In this document: piece by piece, positions 11,745 to 23,710 of the stretch
Numbering within the stretch: position 1 is the stretch's first letter
Layout of the letters: each line of letters starts with the position of its first letter
NCBI GenBank assembly: GCA_951217055.1
Contig: OX578282.1
Span: 40,698,629-40,762,628, forward strand
Direction of reading: 5' to 3'
From: Gerris lacustris
Taxonomy: Eukaryota; Arthropoda; Insecta; Hemiptera; Gerridae
DNA length: 64,000 nucleotides
Made by a program: the position numbers and the translations under genes
The notes under the pieces: generated by a model
Databases searched by the model: none
The model's input: only the letters and a program-made list of their open reading frames with translations
What the model was told of the DNA's origin: nothing

Positions 11745-13566
11745 GATACTTTGGGAGATAGAACCCCCCCCCCCCCCCAAGTGGAGTTATAAGCTCACAA
11801 AGTTAAGTGATTTTCAACCTTTTTTTTTTAAGTTTAGGGGTTCATTCATTCATATTTTCGATGGGGAGAGGATTGGAAATTATATGAGGAGGGTCAATGA
11901 AAATTTTTACAGGAAAACAGCTATAAAAAAAAATATAAAAAAATCTATTAACAAAAACCTCGATATTTTCTCGAATTTGAGGTGCTTATGTTAAAGACTA
12001 AATACAATCTTGAGAAAACTTAATTCAATTGCAATTTAATTTATTACTGACCTTTTCATATGATCACCCCAAATTCGGGGTTCTACCCAATTCATACTTT
12101 CTTTTAGATTTGTAAAAAAATAGAGAGGAGGGGGGGGGGGGAAGGTCAACCCCTTGTTTATTGAGGGTGATTTTGGGGGGCTTCCCTATAATTTAAGTTT
12201 TTGGGGTTACTAAACATAACATGACTGCAGTTTTAAATTTTTGTATTGGGTACTTTCAGAGGTCAGGAGCGTTAAAGACGGAAAAGCACAAGAATGTATA
12301 AGGATCTTTGTTTTTGTCTGCATACTCTAAAAATACTTACAACAGCTAAAAGTTAATGCAGACTGTATTTGATGATGACTACAGATCAGTCTATGGAAGC
12401 AACTGATCAACAACTTTGCTCTTTGAGTTTTATTTGGGTTGAGTAAGCCCGAAATAATATCTCATTAGAAATTTATTCTTTGTAAGTTTCTTAAGATAAA
12501 ATTAAGCTCTTTAAAAGCTCTGTATTTTGCTATGACATTGAAACCCACCCAGTAATTTTCAGATCTTACAAATATGACATCAAATCTCACTTCATTTGAT
12601 AACAAAGATTACTCCTTATAGACAATTAGGGCTCTACCATGTCAAGGGTTGAAACACAACAGACATTTTTAATTCTGAAAATAAAAAGATAAGTTTTTAT
12701 CATTTAAATTTAATTTTATTTATTTCTCTTCCTCAACATATTATGGTTTGGCAGTGAACTGATCAATATATCTTTGAGTTTTACAGCAATTTTTGTAATA
12801 AATAAAAAAAGAGAAGTTAAGATTGTTGACTTTTTCACATACTATATATCTATAACAATATATTAAGCCCCCTATTTATTACGTGTTACACGTTTAAATA
12901 AATAATTGTTTCAACCTTTGATCCTGTGAAAAATTAACTTAAAAAAATATTATAATAAAAATAGACATTTAAAAAAAAAGACAATAGTAATAATTTTAAG
13001 AATAAAGGAATGAGTGGGGAATTAAAAATAATCACTAAAGCATTTCCTAAGTAGGAAAGATTTGTCACTTAAGAAGAATGAATTAAAGGGACAATAAAAA
13101 AACAAATCTTTGGGAACACAAACAATTCAATTTTTGAGAAACCAAACCCTAAAATATGGAGATTATACTTTGCACAAATTGTGTAATAATATACTGCCTA
13201 ATCATTGCCTACTTAACCCTGAAATAATAATAAAATTATACATAATAATCAATAAAATGCTTTCACATATAAATTGGTTTTAATTATTACTATATATACT
13301 GCTACTTATAGAGAATAGCAACTATTAAAAACTCAGAAATGAATGGATAATTAGTAAAAACCCAGAAGAACTTTACAATTTTTATTTTCTTAAAAGAGCT
13401 TCTGTAGAAAAAAATACTAACAACTATTGCTTTACACTATTATGGAAAGTCTGCTTACACAACTCAATAAAATAAATAATAAATAAAAGAAAAATAGAAA
13501 TTGAATTAAATTATTAAAATAGGATGGCTAAAATATCATTCAATCATTTCAAATTAAGTTAGAGGC
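11745..13566. other. CASK intron, no gene seen
   Basis: AT-rich intron with poly-C (about 11765-11778) and poly-G (about 12130-12141) tracts and short A/T runs. No element boundary or coding segment is supported. Confidence 0.5.
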
Positions 13567-13569
13567 TTA

Positions 13570-13802
13570 GGCCCAATACACATAGAGAAGGCGATGGGCG
13601 GAGGCGTGGCGCGGGCGAGGTGCAGGCGAGGCGTGGAACAGGCGAGAGTAAACGGTCCAATGCACACAGAACGCCTCCGCCCGTCGCCTTTTCTGTATGC
13701 ATTGGGCTATATGTTTACAAGGAGGAGGCGTATTTCACGCCTCACCTGCACCTCACCGGCGCCGCACCTCCGCCCGTCGCCTGCTCTGTGTGCATTGGGC
13801 CT
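13570..13802. mobile_element. GC-rich PIF/Harbinger-like MITE
   Basis: Flanked by TTA on both sides (13567-13569 and 13803-13805), the usual 3-bp PIF/Harbinger target. The inverted termini are GGCCCAATACACATAGAG and CTCTGTGTGCATTGGGCC. The arms continue as GGCGATGGGCGGAGGCG and CCTCCGCCCGTCGCC. An internal partial third terminus (GCACACAGAACGCCTCC, about 13662-13678) and a further CATTGGGC at about 13700 suggest two nested or duplicated units. It is strikingly GC-rich against its surroundings. Open frames across it are by-products of base composition. Confidence 0.7.
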
Positions 13803-13804
13803 TA

Positions 13805-14033
13805 AAATTTGATAGGAAAATATGGGAAACCTGGTGGCGCTACTCTTTTGAGCAGCTACCAATTTGAAACAATGCAGGGTGAACATTGAGCAGGGGGCCC
13901 AGTCCGGGAATAAAACCCAGAGATGTTTAGTCAGGTGGACTCCCATCCAACAACTGACCATGCCTGATGCTCCTTAACTTGACTGATTGAAAGCCAACTG
14001 CTCTCTACTATGGGCTACCCAGGCCCCGATACC
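13805..14033 (-). mobile_element. tRNA-derived SINE (family S1)
   Basis: Read on the minus strand it begins GGGGCCTGGGTAGCCCATAG and contains TCTGGGTTTTATTCCCGGAC at the B-box position, then CTGCTCAATGTTCACCCTGC and GCGCCACCAGGTTTCC. Each block aligns with the better-preserved copy at 44210-44602. The B box is mutated, so this copy is probably dead. Confidence 0.75.
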
Positions 14034-15083
14034 ATTAATGCAGATACAATATTAGGTCTGTTTAAATTGTTCAAGTCAAATTTATTGTCAAAGAAAACTA
14101 AAAGTAAACTCTTAAAAGGAATGGTAACATATGGATGGGGAATGTATACAATGAATTATTTTAGAAAATTCCCTCCAGGTATTTAGAGGAAAAACTACGA
14201 GAAGGAGAAAACTGGTCAATAAAAAATTGGAGGGTGTGAATGAATTGAAAAGCAGTGACGAAAAGCGGACAATTTGAAAAGGAGGATAAGAGGATGGAAG
14301 GAAAAAGTAAGGTACAGAGAAGAATTAAGAGACAATTTGTACAAGAAGGTAAGTCTAAAGAAAAAAAGTACCTTTCTTTAATTTTTTTAAAAGATTTTTT
14401 ACAAGTTCATTCCTTTAAACTATAATGATGTCATGTAATAAAACAATTATGACAAAAAACTGCTTTTTCTCCTTCTTCTCTAAGAAAATCAGTTGTGACA
14501 GTTTGCTTTAGAACTTGTAAAAAAAGGATCTCAATTCTTAGCTAAAGGGCACTTGACATCTTAACAAAAATAAAAACTTTATGAATCCACACCCCTCAAT
14601 TTTTTTTGTAAAGAAAGGGACACGACAGGATAAAACTTTTATTTAAGGAAATTGGATAAGTATGATAATGAGGTAAAGTTTTCCCTCTAAGTAAGAGAAG
14701 GGAAAGCATTTTCTTACACTGTCGACTTTAATATGAAAAGAAAAGTTTTTCCTCAACCAAAAATTATATATTATTTTTTCTCTTTCTTCTTAAATCTACA
14801 TAAAATAAAATTGGGGGTCTTCTGTTTTTGTTTCACATTTCCTTGACAATACTCTTTAGTTGTTTTAGATTACTTTAAAACAAAAACAAAATAAACTTGA
14901 AACTTGGTTCTTTTTTTCTGAAATATTAATTATTGGTAAATAAAATATGAGGTAAAAACTTTTTTGAAGAGTAATCAAAATTACTTGATAGTTAAATTAC
15001 TTTTTTGATTCATCTGTTTGAGATATTTAGTGGGTGTTAAAATAATAATGATAAATTATAAATGTGATTCTGCATAATCCCTA

Positions 15084-15983
15084 CAGTCCAGGAGATAGGG
15101 TGCAAAAAAGTGTCTGACAAACATCCAGCTAGAATTTTGTTTTCAAGATATTCTTTTAGTGCCTTTTAAAAATATGTGGTGACCTAAGTTCATCCATCAG
15201 CGGGACATAACTTGGCAATAGGAATTTGAAAAAAACGGTGGAGAGTGGCCACATCCCCCCCATTTTAGTGATCGTGAGTACAAAATTAGTTAGTAGACCA
15301 AAAGACAAGTTGATGTTAGTTAGTCACTTAAAAAGGTTAGTTATTCAAATATTAATCCAAATCAAAGTGGACTCTTATCAACTAACTAGCATCAAAATGG
15401 AGTTCTAGGTCTTCCGGTGGTGCCGCCTCTTAGTCGATGATACTTCCGACGTTTCGCCTCTTATGCTAGAGGCATCTTCAGGGTAGAGCATGTTGTACTG
15501 ATGATAGAAACAATGTGAACTGAGTTTACAATTGTTACAACTGAGTCAGTTCACGTTGTTTCTATCATGTAGAACAGTAGTACAACATGCTCTACCCTGA
15601 AGATGCCTCTAGCATAAGAGGCGAAACGTCGGAAGTATCATCCACTAAGACACGGTCACCACCGGAAGACTTAGAACTCCATTTTGATGCTAGTTAGTTG
15701 ATAAGAGTCCACTTGGATTAATATTTGAATAACTAACCTTTCAAGTGACTAATTTTGGTCTACTAACTAATTTTGTACTCAGGATCATGAAAATCACATT
15801 GATACAAAAATGAGCGGGACATAACCGCTCTCAAAAAGTTTGGTTTTTTCTAAATGCCTATTGCCAAGCTTTGTCCTGTAAACGAATTTAGCACTTATTC
15901 GTAAAAGCACCAAAAGATTATTATACACAAAATTTTAGCTTGATGTTAGTCAGCCACTTTTGTGCACGTTATCTCCTGGACTA
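15084..15983. mobile_element. 900-bp foldback element, TAGTCCAGGAG family, large copy
   Basis: The ends (CAGTCCAGGAGATAGGGTGC and GTTATCTCCTGGACTA) match 4489-4927, but the palindrome runs almost the whole length around a centre near 15533. The inner arms pair TTAGTTAGTAGACCA with TGGTCTACTAACTAA and ATCAAAATGGAGTTCTAGG with TTAGAACTCCATTTTGAT. The core at 15404-15690 consists of two hairpin-motif units in opposite orientation. No protein is encoded. Confidence 0.8.
15404..15690. repeat. Inverted pair of hairpin-motif units inside the foldback
   Basis: Left and right halves are almost exact reverse complements. The motif lies at 15451-15482 (minus sense) and 15597-15628 (plus sense): CTGAAGATG, then GCCTCT-AGCATA-AGAGGC, then GAAACGTCGG. 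The outer edge TTCTAGGTCTTCCGG is the same as at the independent unit 7229-7398, so these units appear to be mobile on their own and to have been captured by the larger element. Confidence 0.7.
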
Positions 15984-17192
15984 CTAGGTAATTTCGAATA
16001 GAGGGTGTTGTGAATTAGAAAAAAACTGGAAAGAAGTGAAGGGGGCACAGGTCTGGAGGCAGACTGGCTTAGCCCTGGGTTACAATAAAAACGGAAGGTC
16101 TTAAAACATATGGACAGTAAAAAGTAATAAACCATATGGAAAGGTTTAGGGGGAAAAAGAAAATTCAAAAACCTTGTAATTTTAAAGGGGGAAATTTCTT
16201 TTGTGTCCAATTTCATAGAATACAAGTCTACAAAAAAAAACCATTACCCATATACTTCTAGTGTTATGTATATGATGTGTATTACATAACACATATACTT
16301 TACTTGTTTGGCGGGGCTAAAATACATCCTTATTCAAATTTTCAATAGTGACTGACTAATATTTCCTATTTTAACCTCAGTGTATAAACTTTAAAGTTAA
16401 TTTATTCTTAGGCTCTTTATCTTTATGATTTTATTCAATATCAATTAATGTACTACTTAACATAAGCTAAAAAAAATTGATTTTGCCCCATATTCCACTG
16501 TACCCTTTACATTTCAACAATTAGTCATTTCATCTATTGGACTGAAAACCTTCCAATTTTATAAGCAATTCCAAATAAAATATGTATAATGATCCTAGAT
16601 TGTCACAATTCTTTTCAAACTCATAAAAGGATAAGTTAAAAAAAGAAAAAAAAAAAAAAAAAAAAAGATAGAATCATTTTGAAAATAATAAATAAAATAA
16701 AATTATTATAAGATACTTTTTATACTTTAAGGTGCCAATTACCAAATGTAGTTTATCAAAAAAATTACATAACAGGTAATGATATATTAGAGGGAGATCA
16801 ACTAATGTAAGTTGGATTGTCATTGGTTGACTTCTCAGATGACTCTATGAAGTGCATTCTTTCAATTAACACATGTGACATGTAGTGACCAAGCTAATTG
16901 ATATCAAAGTAAAAGTGAAGTTTACGTGATAATGTTTATTGAGTTAAGATTATGAATTATCAGAAGATTGATCAATTAAACTTTGTCTTGTACTAAAAAT
17001 TAATTTTCATATGTAAATTTTACAAAACGTCAAGTACACTCTTGTGATAAACACACTATAAAAATTATGAGTAATAATAAAGCTATGTCAAAAGTAAGAG
17101 TGAAGTTAATGTGATAAAGTGTAATGTGATATGATTGTGGTAGCGATAATGGTGATGAAATGATGTTGGTTATATTGTGGTCTGAAGCTTAC

Positions 17193-17368
17193 CTCCGTTG
17201 ACTACTTTGCCGTCCTGTAATTGGATAGCAACTCCGAATCCACCAAGTTTGACAGGTGCTGAGTTCTCTTTGCTGGCTAACAAGACACAGTGAGGCTTGA
17301 TATCCCTGTGTATAATGTCGTTATCATGACAGTACCTCAACGCTTCGAGTACCTGCCTCATATAGTGA
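17193..17368 (-). CDS. CASK: CASK kinase-domain exon (catalytic loop and GFG motif)
   Basis: A TTGCAG acceptor precedes 176 bp encoding (S)[38 protein letters not shown] and [20 protein letters not shown] plus one base, then GTAAGC. Visible hallmarks of CASK's atypical kinase are the HRD catalytic loop, Cys where canonical kinases have the Mg-binding Asn (HRDIKPHC), and GFG in place of DFG. The family is known for Mg-independent, weak kinase activity and mainly scaffolding function; this is established for CASK, inferred here. The exon ends inside the activation segment in phase 1. The next canonical exon (RVGTPHFMAPE region) was not found between 1 and 17192, so the following intron is longer than 17 kb unless the candidate exon at 6241-6315 is used. 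Confidence 0.96.
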
Positions 17369-17480
17369 CTGCAAGTATCAAGCAAAAACAAAGTCAGTGA
17401 TAAAAATAAAATTAATAAATAACTACGTTCTAAAGTGTAGCAGTACCCCTCCCTTGATCATTTTCTACTTGGGTAACAAT

Positions 17481-17570
17481 GAATAATATTTTTTAATCTT
17501 TGAAAATAATATTTTTTTAATCTTTGAAAATAATTTTTTTTTTTAATCTTTGAAAATAATATTTTCAAAG
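17481..17570. repeat. Short tandem repeat, about 25-bp unit
   Basis: Three to four copies of TTTAATCTTTGAAAATAAT separated by variable T runs; the last copy is followed by its own partial inverse (TTATTTTCAAAGA). It lies in the 790-bp CASK intron between 17368 and 18159. Confidence 0.8.
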
Positions 17571-18158
17571 ATATTACAACTTTAGGTAGAAGAGGGCGCG
17601 ATTAAGTAAGTAAGAAAATAATATTTGATTTATAGAAATATTACTTTGATCTGCAGAAATGATTTTTGTTACGAAGAATTAATTTTTGATATATGTAAAT
17701 AATATTTGAAAATAATATTTCCCCGCCAATAATCGCCTTTAATAAAGTATAATTATTATATTTTTATTTAAAGTATAATTAAGAAAACATAGCAAGATTG
17801 AATTCCCAACATCTGTTGAGTAGAAAACATCATTTGAAACGTTAGCTCTTAGATTTTTTTAAAATAACAAACTGAACCCTTTGGCCTCCCTTCTAACTTG
17901 TCATGTATGTTCTTTTCAAAATCATATTACAGTTTAATGTTTTCTTTAATTTAACGGGGCTAGCAGAATGAAAATCATTGGGTCTCTTAATAGTCCTACA
18001 AATTAAAAGAAGAAGTATTTAAAGAATTATTTCTTGAATCGTGAATGTAAACGTAGTTTTAGAAGTTGTCAGTGAAAGTAAAATATAGCCTTCAGCCAAA
18101 TATTTCACTCTTAAATAACTTGTTTATGGAAAAATGGGAGAAAATGAATATTTATTAC

Positions 18159-18236
18159 CTAGCAACGGCTTCACTGTAGACAAAGCCAGCTGAGGCTCGC
18201 CTCACTATCTCAAAACATATATCTGAGCCATCCATA
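18159..18236 (-). CDS. CASK: CASK kinase-domain exon (post-hinge, helices D/E)
   Basis: A TTTTTCAG acceptor leads into 78 bp encoding (Y)[17 protein letters not shown], then FVYSEAVA plus AG, ending at GTAATAAA. The first T completes the Tyr codon begun in the previous exon and the final AG is completed by T of the next exon to give Ser. This is the CASK-typical stretch following the hinge, where other CaM kinases have a GELF motif and CASK has DLCFE-like sequence. The intron to the next exon is only 790 bp, the shortest in the window. Confidence 0.95.
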
Positions 18237-18514
18237 CTGAAAAACAAACAAAATAACAAAACCATATTAAACACAAATAAAAAATAATATAGAATAGATA
18301 AATACAAATTTAAATTTCAGAAATAAATTATATTAAATTAAAACCTTCCAGTTAATAAAAGTTGGTTTTGAGAACTTGTAACTCTGTTATTCAAAAGATT
18401 AGGTTGATTTTCACAAAATTAGATGTTAATTTACAAATACTTAGTAAGAATCAAATTCCAAAATTGACCAATTTATTGTCAAAAAAACAACAATATGTAA
18501 TGTTTAAATATTAG

Positions 18515-18566
18515 ATGAAGAGGTCAAAATGTATCTGTACTAATACAGATACATTTTGACCACTTC
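18515..18566. repeat. Near-perfect short hairpin
   Basis: GGTCAAAATGTATCTGTA and TACAGATACATTTTGACC pair perfectly across a CTAA loop, extended by GAAG/CTTC. It could be a tiny MITE relic or a transcribed hairpin. It is too short and too symmetric to call a microRNA. Confidence 0.6.
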
Positions 18567-19409
18567 ATTGTCAATCATCTTATTTTTTTTAAACATAAGT
18601 TTTTTTTGGACAAGAAACTGATCAATTTTGCTTTTTGAGTTGTATTTGATTAAAATATTTCATAGTATGTGGGAGAATAACATCGGAGTTTATATTAATA
18701 GGGAATTACAAGACACAAACTATCTATTAAAGGAAACAATTTGATTTCCAGCTAATTAGAGATACATCAATTATCGATGGAGTCTTGACACATAGTTATT
18801 TCCACTATACTCCTCTCCTCTCTTTAACATAGAGCCATCATTGACATTAATACCCACTTAGTTTTACTAGTTGTCTTGTTAACATTGGCATTAGAATGTT
18901 AATTACAAGTTAATTCTCAAAGGGGTAATAAACCATACTTGACTACTTTAATGATCACAACTCTTCTAATTTGATAATTCTTAACAGATAAAGATAGTTA
19001 AAAAACAAACTAATACTATTTCAGTATCATTACACTGACTGTGTAGTTGAAATTGGTCTGAATTTTATTAATGGTTTATGGCAATATACTGACTAATTGA
19101 ACTGATAATTATAATCAATTTATAAAAGGGATAAGGAAGTTAAACAGTCTAAATGTCTTTTTACCTGGTTATCTGTGTTATTTCTTTATTGTTTATATTT
19201 TTTTAATTTCATTAATTGTATAATAATTGTAGTTGTGACTAAACAAATAAAAAATAAATTTATACTACAGGAAATACAAACATGGAAGGGTAATGGTAAA
19301 GAGGGTCCATGAGTAGTCTTGTTGATATAACATTCTACAAGTTAGATGGGAAATAAAAATCTAAGTTTTAAAAATAATCATAATGTTTTACCCATTTTTG
19401 CTATCTCCA

Positions 19410-19600
19410 AAAAAGTATTAGTTTTTTTTTTTTTTCAAACTGTCAGTCTGTAGTCTGTGTAGATGCGTGGAGCCTAAACTACTAGACGGATTTTATTATT
19501 ATTATTTTTTTTTATAACTCTAACTTTGGGGGCACTACCCTCAAAAACTCATACTCTCAAAAAATATTTATCAAAAAACGGTTTTGTTTTGGTTATTACC
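19410..19600 (+). repeat. R1 family repeat, partial
   Basis: Contains GTGTAGATGCGTGGAGCCTA and AACTACTAGACGGATTTT, then GGGGGCACTACCCTCAAAAA, all shared with the R1 family. Head and tail are missing. Confidence 0.7.
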
Positions 19601-20139
19601 CTGTAACGCAAGTAATAACAAATCCTCATCATCACTGTCATCACCATCACTCTCACACGTGACATATTGTTTTTTGTTGAGTGACAACATAATACATAAT
19701 TTTACAATATTTAAATCAATTTGATTTGGAGTTGGATAATCAAAATATAACCCTCGGTTGCGTGCGGTCTAATACAGACACGAGGAGGAGCGGACCCCTG
19801 ATAGGACTTAATCTGTTTTATATGTCCACACAATAGGTAAAATAAATATAAACTTGACATAATTTTAGCAAAATATTATAAAACATATTTAAATTGGATT
19901 TATTGTTTTATTATTTTCTTAATTTATAAAAAACCGTTGTTTAGTCTCATAGTTTATAAGCACAAAATTTGTCAGTCTCAATAATAATTTTCAAATTTTT
20001 AATTTTTGCTTTATATTTGTATTATTTTATTTTTTAAATTCAGGTACCATACTAATTTATTTTGTATTATATGTATAAATTTCACTAAAATTAGAGTAAT
20101 ACTAAAATTTAAGTGAAAGTGGCGCGGGTCCCCTGTCAG

Positions 20140-20950
20140 GACAATAAGGCAGAGAATTTAAGTATAATCACTTACGTTGTCAAACAGTGACTGATTCTCT
20201 TGATAAAAGCAAGAAATGTAGCTAGACAAATCCCTAGCTTCCAATCGCACCCACATCTATCTCAATTTCACAGTAATATATCAAATTTAGGCCTCACAGG
20301 ACCGCGCCTTCCCGAGAGTTAAGCTTGGGCAACAGACGCTATCCTTCTGCTTGTCTGGAAAGACTAAATATGCTCATTAATAGGCCCAAGACAATCCCTC
20401 AGTTTAATATGCTAAACAATATTAAACATTTTTGTTAAAAAAAGTGATTCTCTTGAAGTCTGGACACACAAGAATTATCACTCACTGTTAAGTTATAAAA
20501 CCGATATCCTTAAGAGATATATGCACAATATGTAACTGCTGCAGTGAATGTGAATCTAATTTCTCCAACATCTATAAACACTTACCCTTGATACAAGGTC
20601 CTCAAACATATATTTTTCTTAACATACCTATATCACTTGCTGTATATTGGCACAACTTAGACTTGCTAATAAATTTCACATCAAAATCTGACACTAAAGC
20701 CACTGTAGTATATTCTGCCCAGATATGTGCAAGCTTTGTGGACTAAGCCCACAGAAATTAGTTAACCACATACTTTTCATAAGTCCGGAACTTTATAGTA
20801 ACCAAAAAAAACATATCAATATCCCTAAAAATCATAAATTTCACTTCCATATAGACATCTTAAGCACTACGGACACATCACTAATATAAAACTTATTTAA
20901 CTTCTTTGTGTCTGCTGGGATTCCTTAATTAGGAAAAAAAAAAAAAAATA
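20140..20950 (+). pseudogene. LINE 3' end relic (zinc-knuckle region)
   Basis: Near 20716-20900 the plus strand reads CPDMCKLCGLSPQKLVNHIL, then FISPELYSNQKKH, and later FNFFVSAGIP before a stop, directly followed by a poly-A run at 20935-20950. The C-x2-C and H spacing resembles the C-terminal zinc knuckle after the RNase H domain of Jockey/I-type LINEs, with the last Cys replaced by Ser. Upstream sequence has several stops and frame changes. The 5' limit is uncertain. Confidence 0.45.
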
Positions 20951-21651
20951 AAAGAGGTAAAAAATTGGATTAAAATAAGTTATAATATGTAAAACAAAAC
21001 TAGTTAAAAATAATACAAAAGTTTCTTCTTCTTTTTTATTGTTAAATAGAAATTATACAGATGTTATCACTAATGTAGTTTGTTATTGTTTTATAAATTG
21101 TAGTTATGCACATCCTAGCCAAATTTAGCCTAGTAATTGTTATCAACCATCTTATTTTCATGTAATTAACCTTAAACTTATTTTGATAATGTTCATACCT
21201 ACTGAGCTCTCTGTAAGTTACAAAAAATAAAGTTTTTTACTACAGATTTCTATCTTGAAAAAGAGACATACAAACAAAAAATTGTTCTTCAGAATGATCA
21301 CAATGCATCTGTTAACTTTGGTAAGAAGGAAAGCAAAATATTTTTATAAATATTAAGTAAATCATTGTAACTTGTATTTTTGAAATTTTACAAAGGAGCT
21401 ATTTTCTGCTCACTAAAAACGGAAACTAGATATGTCTTTCACATATCTAGTTACATAAATTATCACTTTATTTACTAAAGGAGTACAATCATTTCCCACA
21501 ATTATCTGCCAGCTTAATGAAATTGTAAGAACCATTTGGCAGGCCCAAGCTCTCTTCACTAAATGTTCTACCTTGGATTATTATCATAGTGCAGTAGTTA
21601 CTAGTAAATTTACAATAATTTGAACTTACAAATAATTTACCTCAGATGTAC

Positions 21652-21652
21652 A

Positions 21653-21727
<75 letters not shown>
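21652..21727. repeat. (AT)n microsatellite
   Basis: About 37 uninterrupted AT dinucleotides within the large CASK intron. Confidence 0.97.
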
Positions 21728-21730
<3 letters not shown>

Positions 21731-22784
21731 AATTTTTTTTTCAATTTAAAAACAACTCTTTATTTAATATTTTTAAATTAACTGCCATGTTAAACAATAA
21801 AATAAATTAGTTTTAAAATAAAAATAACAATTTAGTGTGTTAAAAGGGTAATTTTTTTTAAAAAAAATAAATCCTAATTTCAAAGATAATTAAAATTCTG
21901 TTGTAAAGAGGGTCTTTGCTAAAACAGGCAAATGGAAAATTTTCAAATTCTCATTTAATTAAAAACACTTAAAAATGAAGTAGTTAATTTAATATTTGTT
22001 TTGGAAGAAAAAAACAACAACAGTGTGAGACAGTCAAGTCACACTGTCGATAACTAGTTAACTGAATAATCTAATCTCTATGGAAATACAGAGGAGTTTG
22101 CCTAATCCAAACCAGCATTAATGCAATTCAAACCTCACTTTAAACACCAACCAAACCACTTCCATATGTGCCGCAGCTTCAACAATATTATTAATTTAAA
22201 CATCCAAACAGCATTCTCAAACTTTCCCCATTCTATTTACTGTAACCCTAACACAAAACCAGTTTTAAAGTACATTAAAACAAAAATAATTAAATGAAAA
22301 TTGAATATAAAAATACACTTCATTAAGGAAGTAGAAATTTGCTCCTTAAAATGGAAATTATAATTAAAAAAGTATTTTTGTTCTTGTAAACATCAATCTA
22401 CTCAATACTGTAGAAATAATTTTGTTTAATTTTAACAAGATTGTAACAAGCTACTAATATAGTAGGTCCTAGAAAACTTATATTATTTCCCCAACCCAAG
22501 AAAAATAAAGTGGGATTTTGTTGGCAGCAAAATATGGTAAACTATCAAACCTAGAATTAAATTAAATTATTATGATCAGTGAGATAGTGAGGATAATGTA
22601 TTAAAAGAAGTAAGTAGTTTATTTAATTTAATACAAAAAACATCAGTCTTATACAACTAGTACTAAACTTTCTCATATATAATTACTTCATCCAATGTTG
22701 TATAGTTGAAGTAATTAACAAACAACCTCTCACCATTTGCAATAACAAATAGCAATTTTCTCAGAAACTACATTTTTCTATCCC

Positions 22785-22936
22785 AGGCTTTACGTGTCTG
22801 CACAAATGACATACTGACATTTTTTAAAAACCACATATTTGGGCTCAGGGGACCTCAAAACGTGTAAATCCATCAAAATTGAATTTTCCTGCCATCACAA
22901 TACTTTCTCTCTATTAATACTACATGTATGAACGAG

Positions 22937-22945
<9 letters not shown>
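22785..22945 (-). repeat. R1 family repeat, partial
   Basis: Contains GGGCTCAGGGGACCTCAAAA, CGTGTAAATCCATCAAAAT and CCATCACAATACTTTCTCTC, which is the head of the family on the minus strand, followed by a poly-A run. Confidence 0.8.
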
Positions 22946-22967
<22 letters not shown>

Positions 22968-23710
22968 AGTTTAAGTGACAAGAATCAAAATAAATACTAT
23001 TATTAAAGAGGAAAACAGAAACACAAATAAATAAAATGCACTTCGCAGCTGGGATTTATATAACAGATCCCAGTGCTACACAGCAAAGCTCTAAACACAG
23101 AGTTAGAAAATATTAATATTAATAGAAGTCTATAAAAACAGCTATTAATTTAAATTTTCTTGTTTCAAAATTAATTTACCTTATTGAGACTATAATTTAA
23201 CCTACCTTCTAGAAAGCTTGAGAATGACCATAGGGTGAAATATGGCAAAAGTTCCTTTTAATTCCTTGTAGAACAAACTACTCAAGAATATTCAATCAAA
23301 AGAGAATAATCAAGTTGAAAGTTATATTAGCTGACTATATGAACAATACAAGTTCCTTTTAGCTCTGAAGGACTTTGCCGTTGCCAAACTTCCTTACAAG
23401 TAGAAAGTACTCCGACTAAGCTGATAAGCTAGCTATTCACAAATACTTGTATATTAATCAAGAGACAACTGTAGATGGCAAATATCTGAATCACCAGTTT
23501 TGATCTAAAGGTGTTGAGTTGGTTCCTTTGTTTTCAAAGTTGTAACACTATTCTAAACTTCTATTAACTCAAACCATTATAACTTTAAACAACTTAGTTT
23601 ATCATTTGTATATCGACACTTTCAACATCATCTGCTATTTCTTACTATTTTTTTTTAATTAATAAAAAAAAATATATATATATACATAAATATGCATATA
23701 TATATACATA

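Noticed and set aside
13594..13961. Arg/Ala-rich open frames on both strands
   Set aside because: They run through the GC-rich palindromic MITE and adjacent SINE; low stop-codon frequency there is a composition effect.
15512..15526. CTGATGATAGAAAC, literally a hammerhead core with a 2-nt gap
   Set aside because: There is no stem II between the core halves and the mirror copy in the other arm is altered; most likely chance.
19737..20140. Similar phrases GGACCCCTGATAGGAC and GGGTCCCCTGTCAGGAC as paired LTR ends
   Set aside because: Only about 17 bp are similar and flanks do not match, so no element can be defined.
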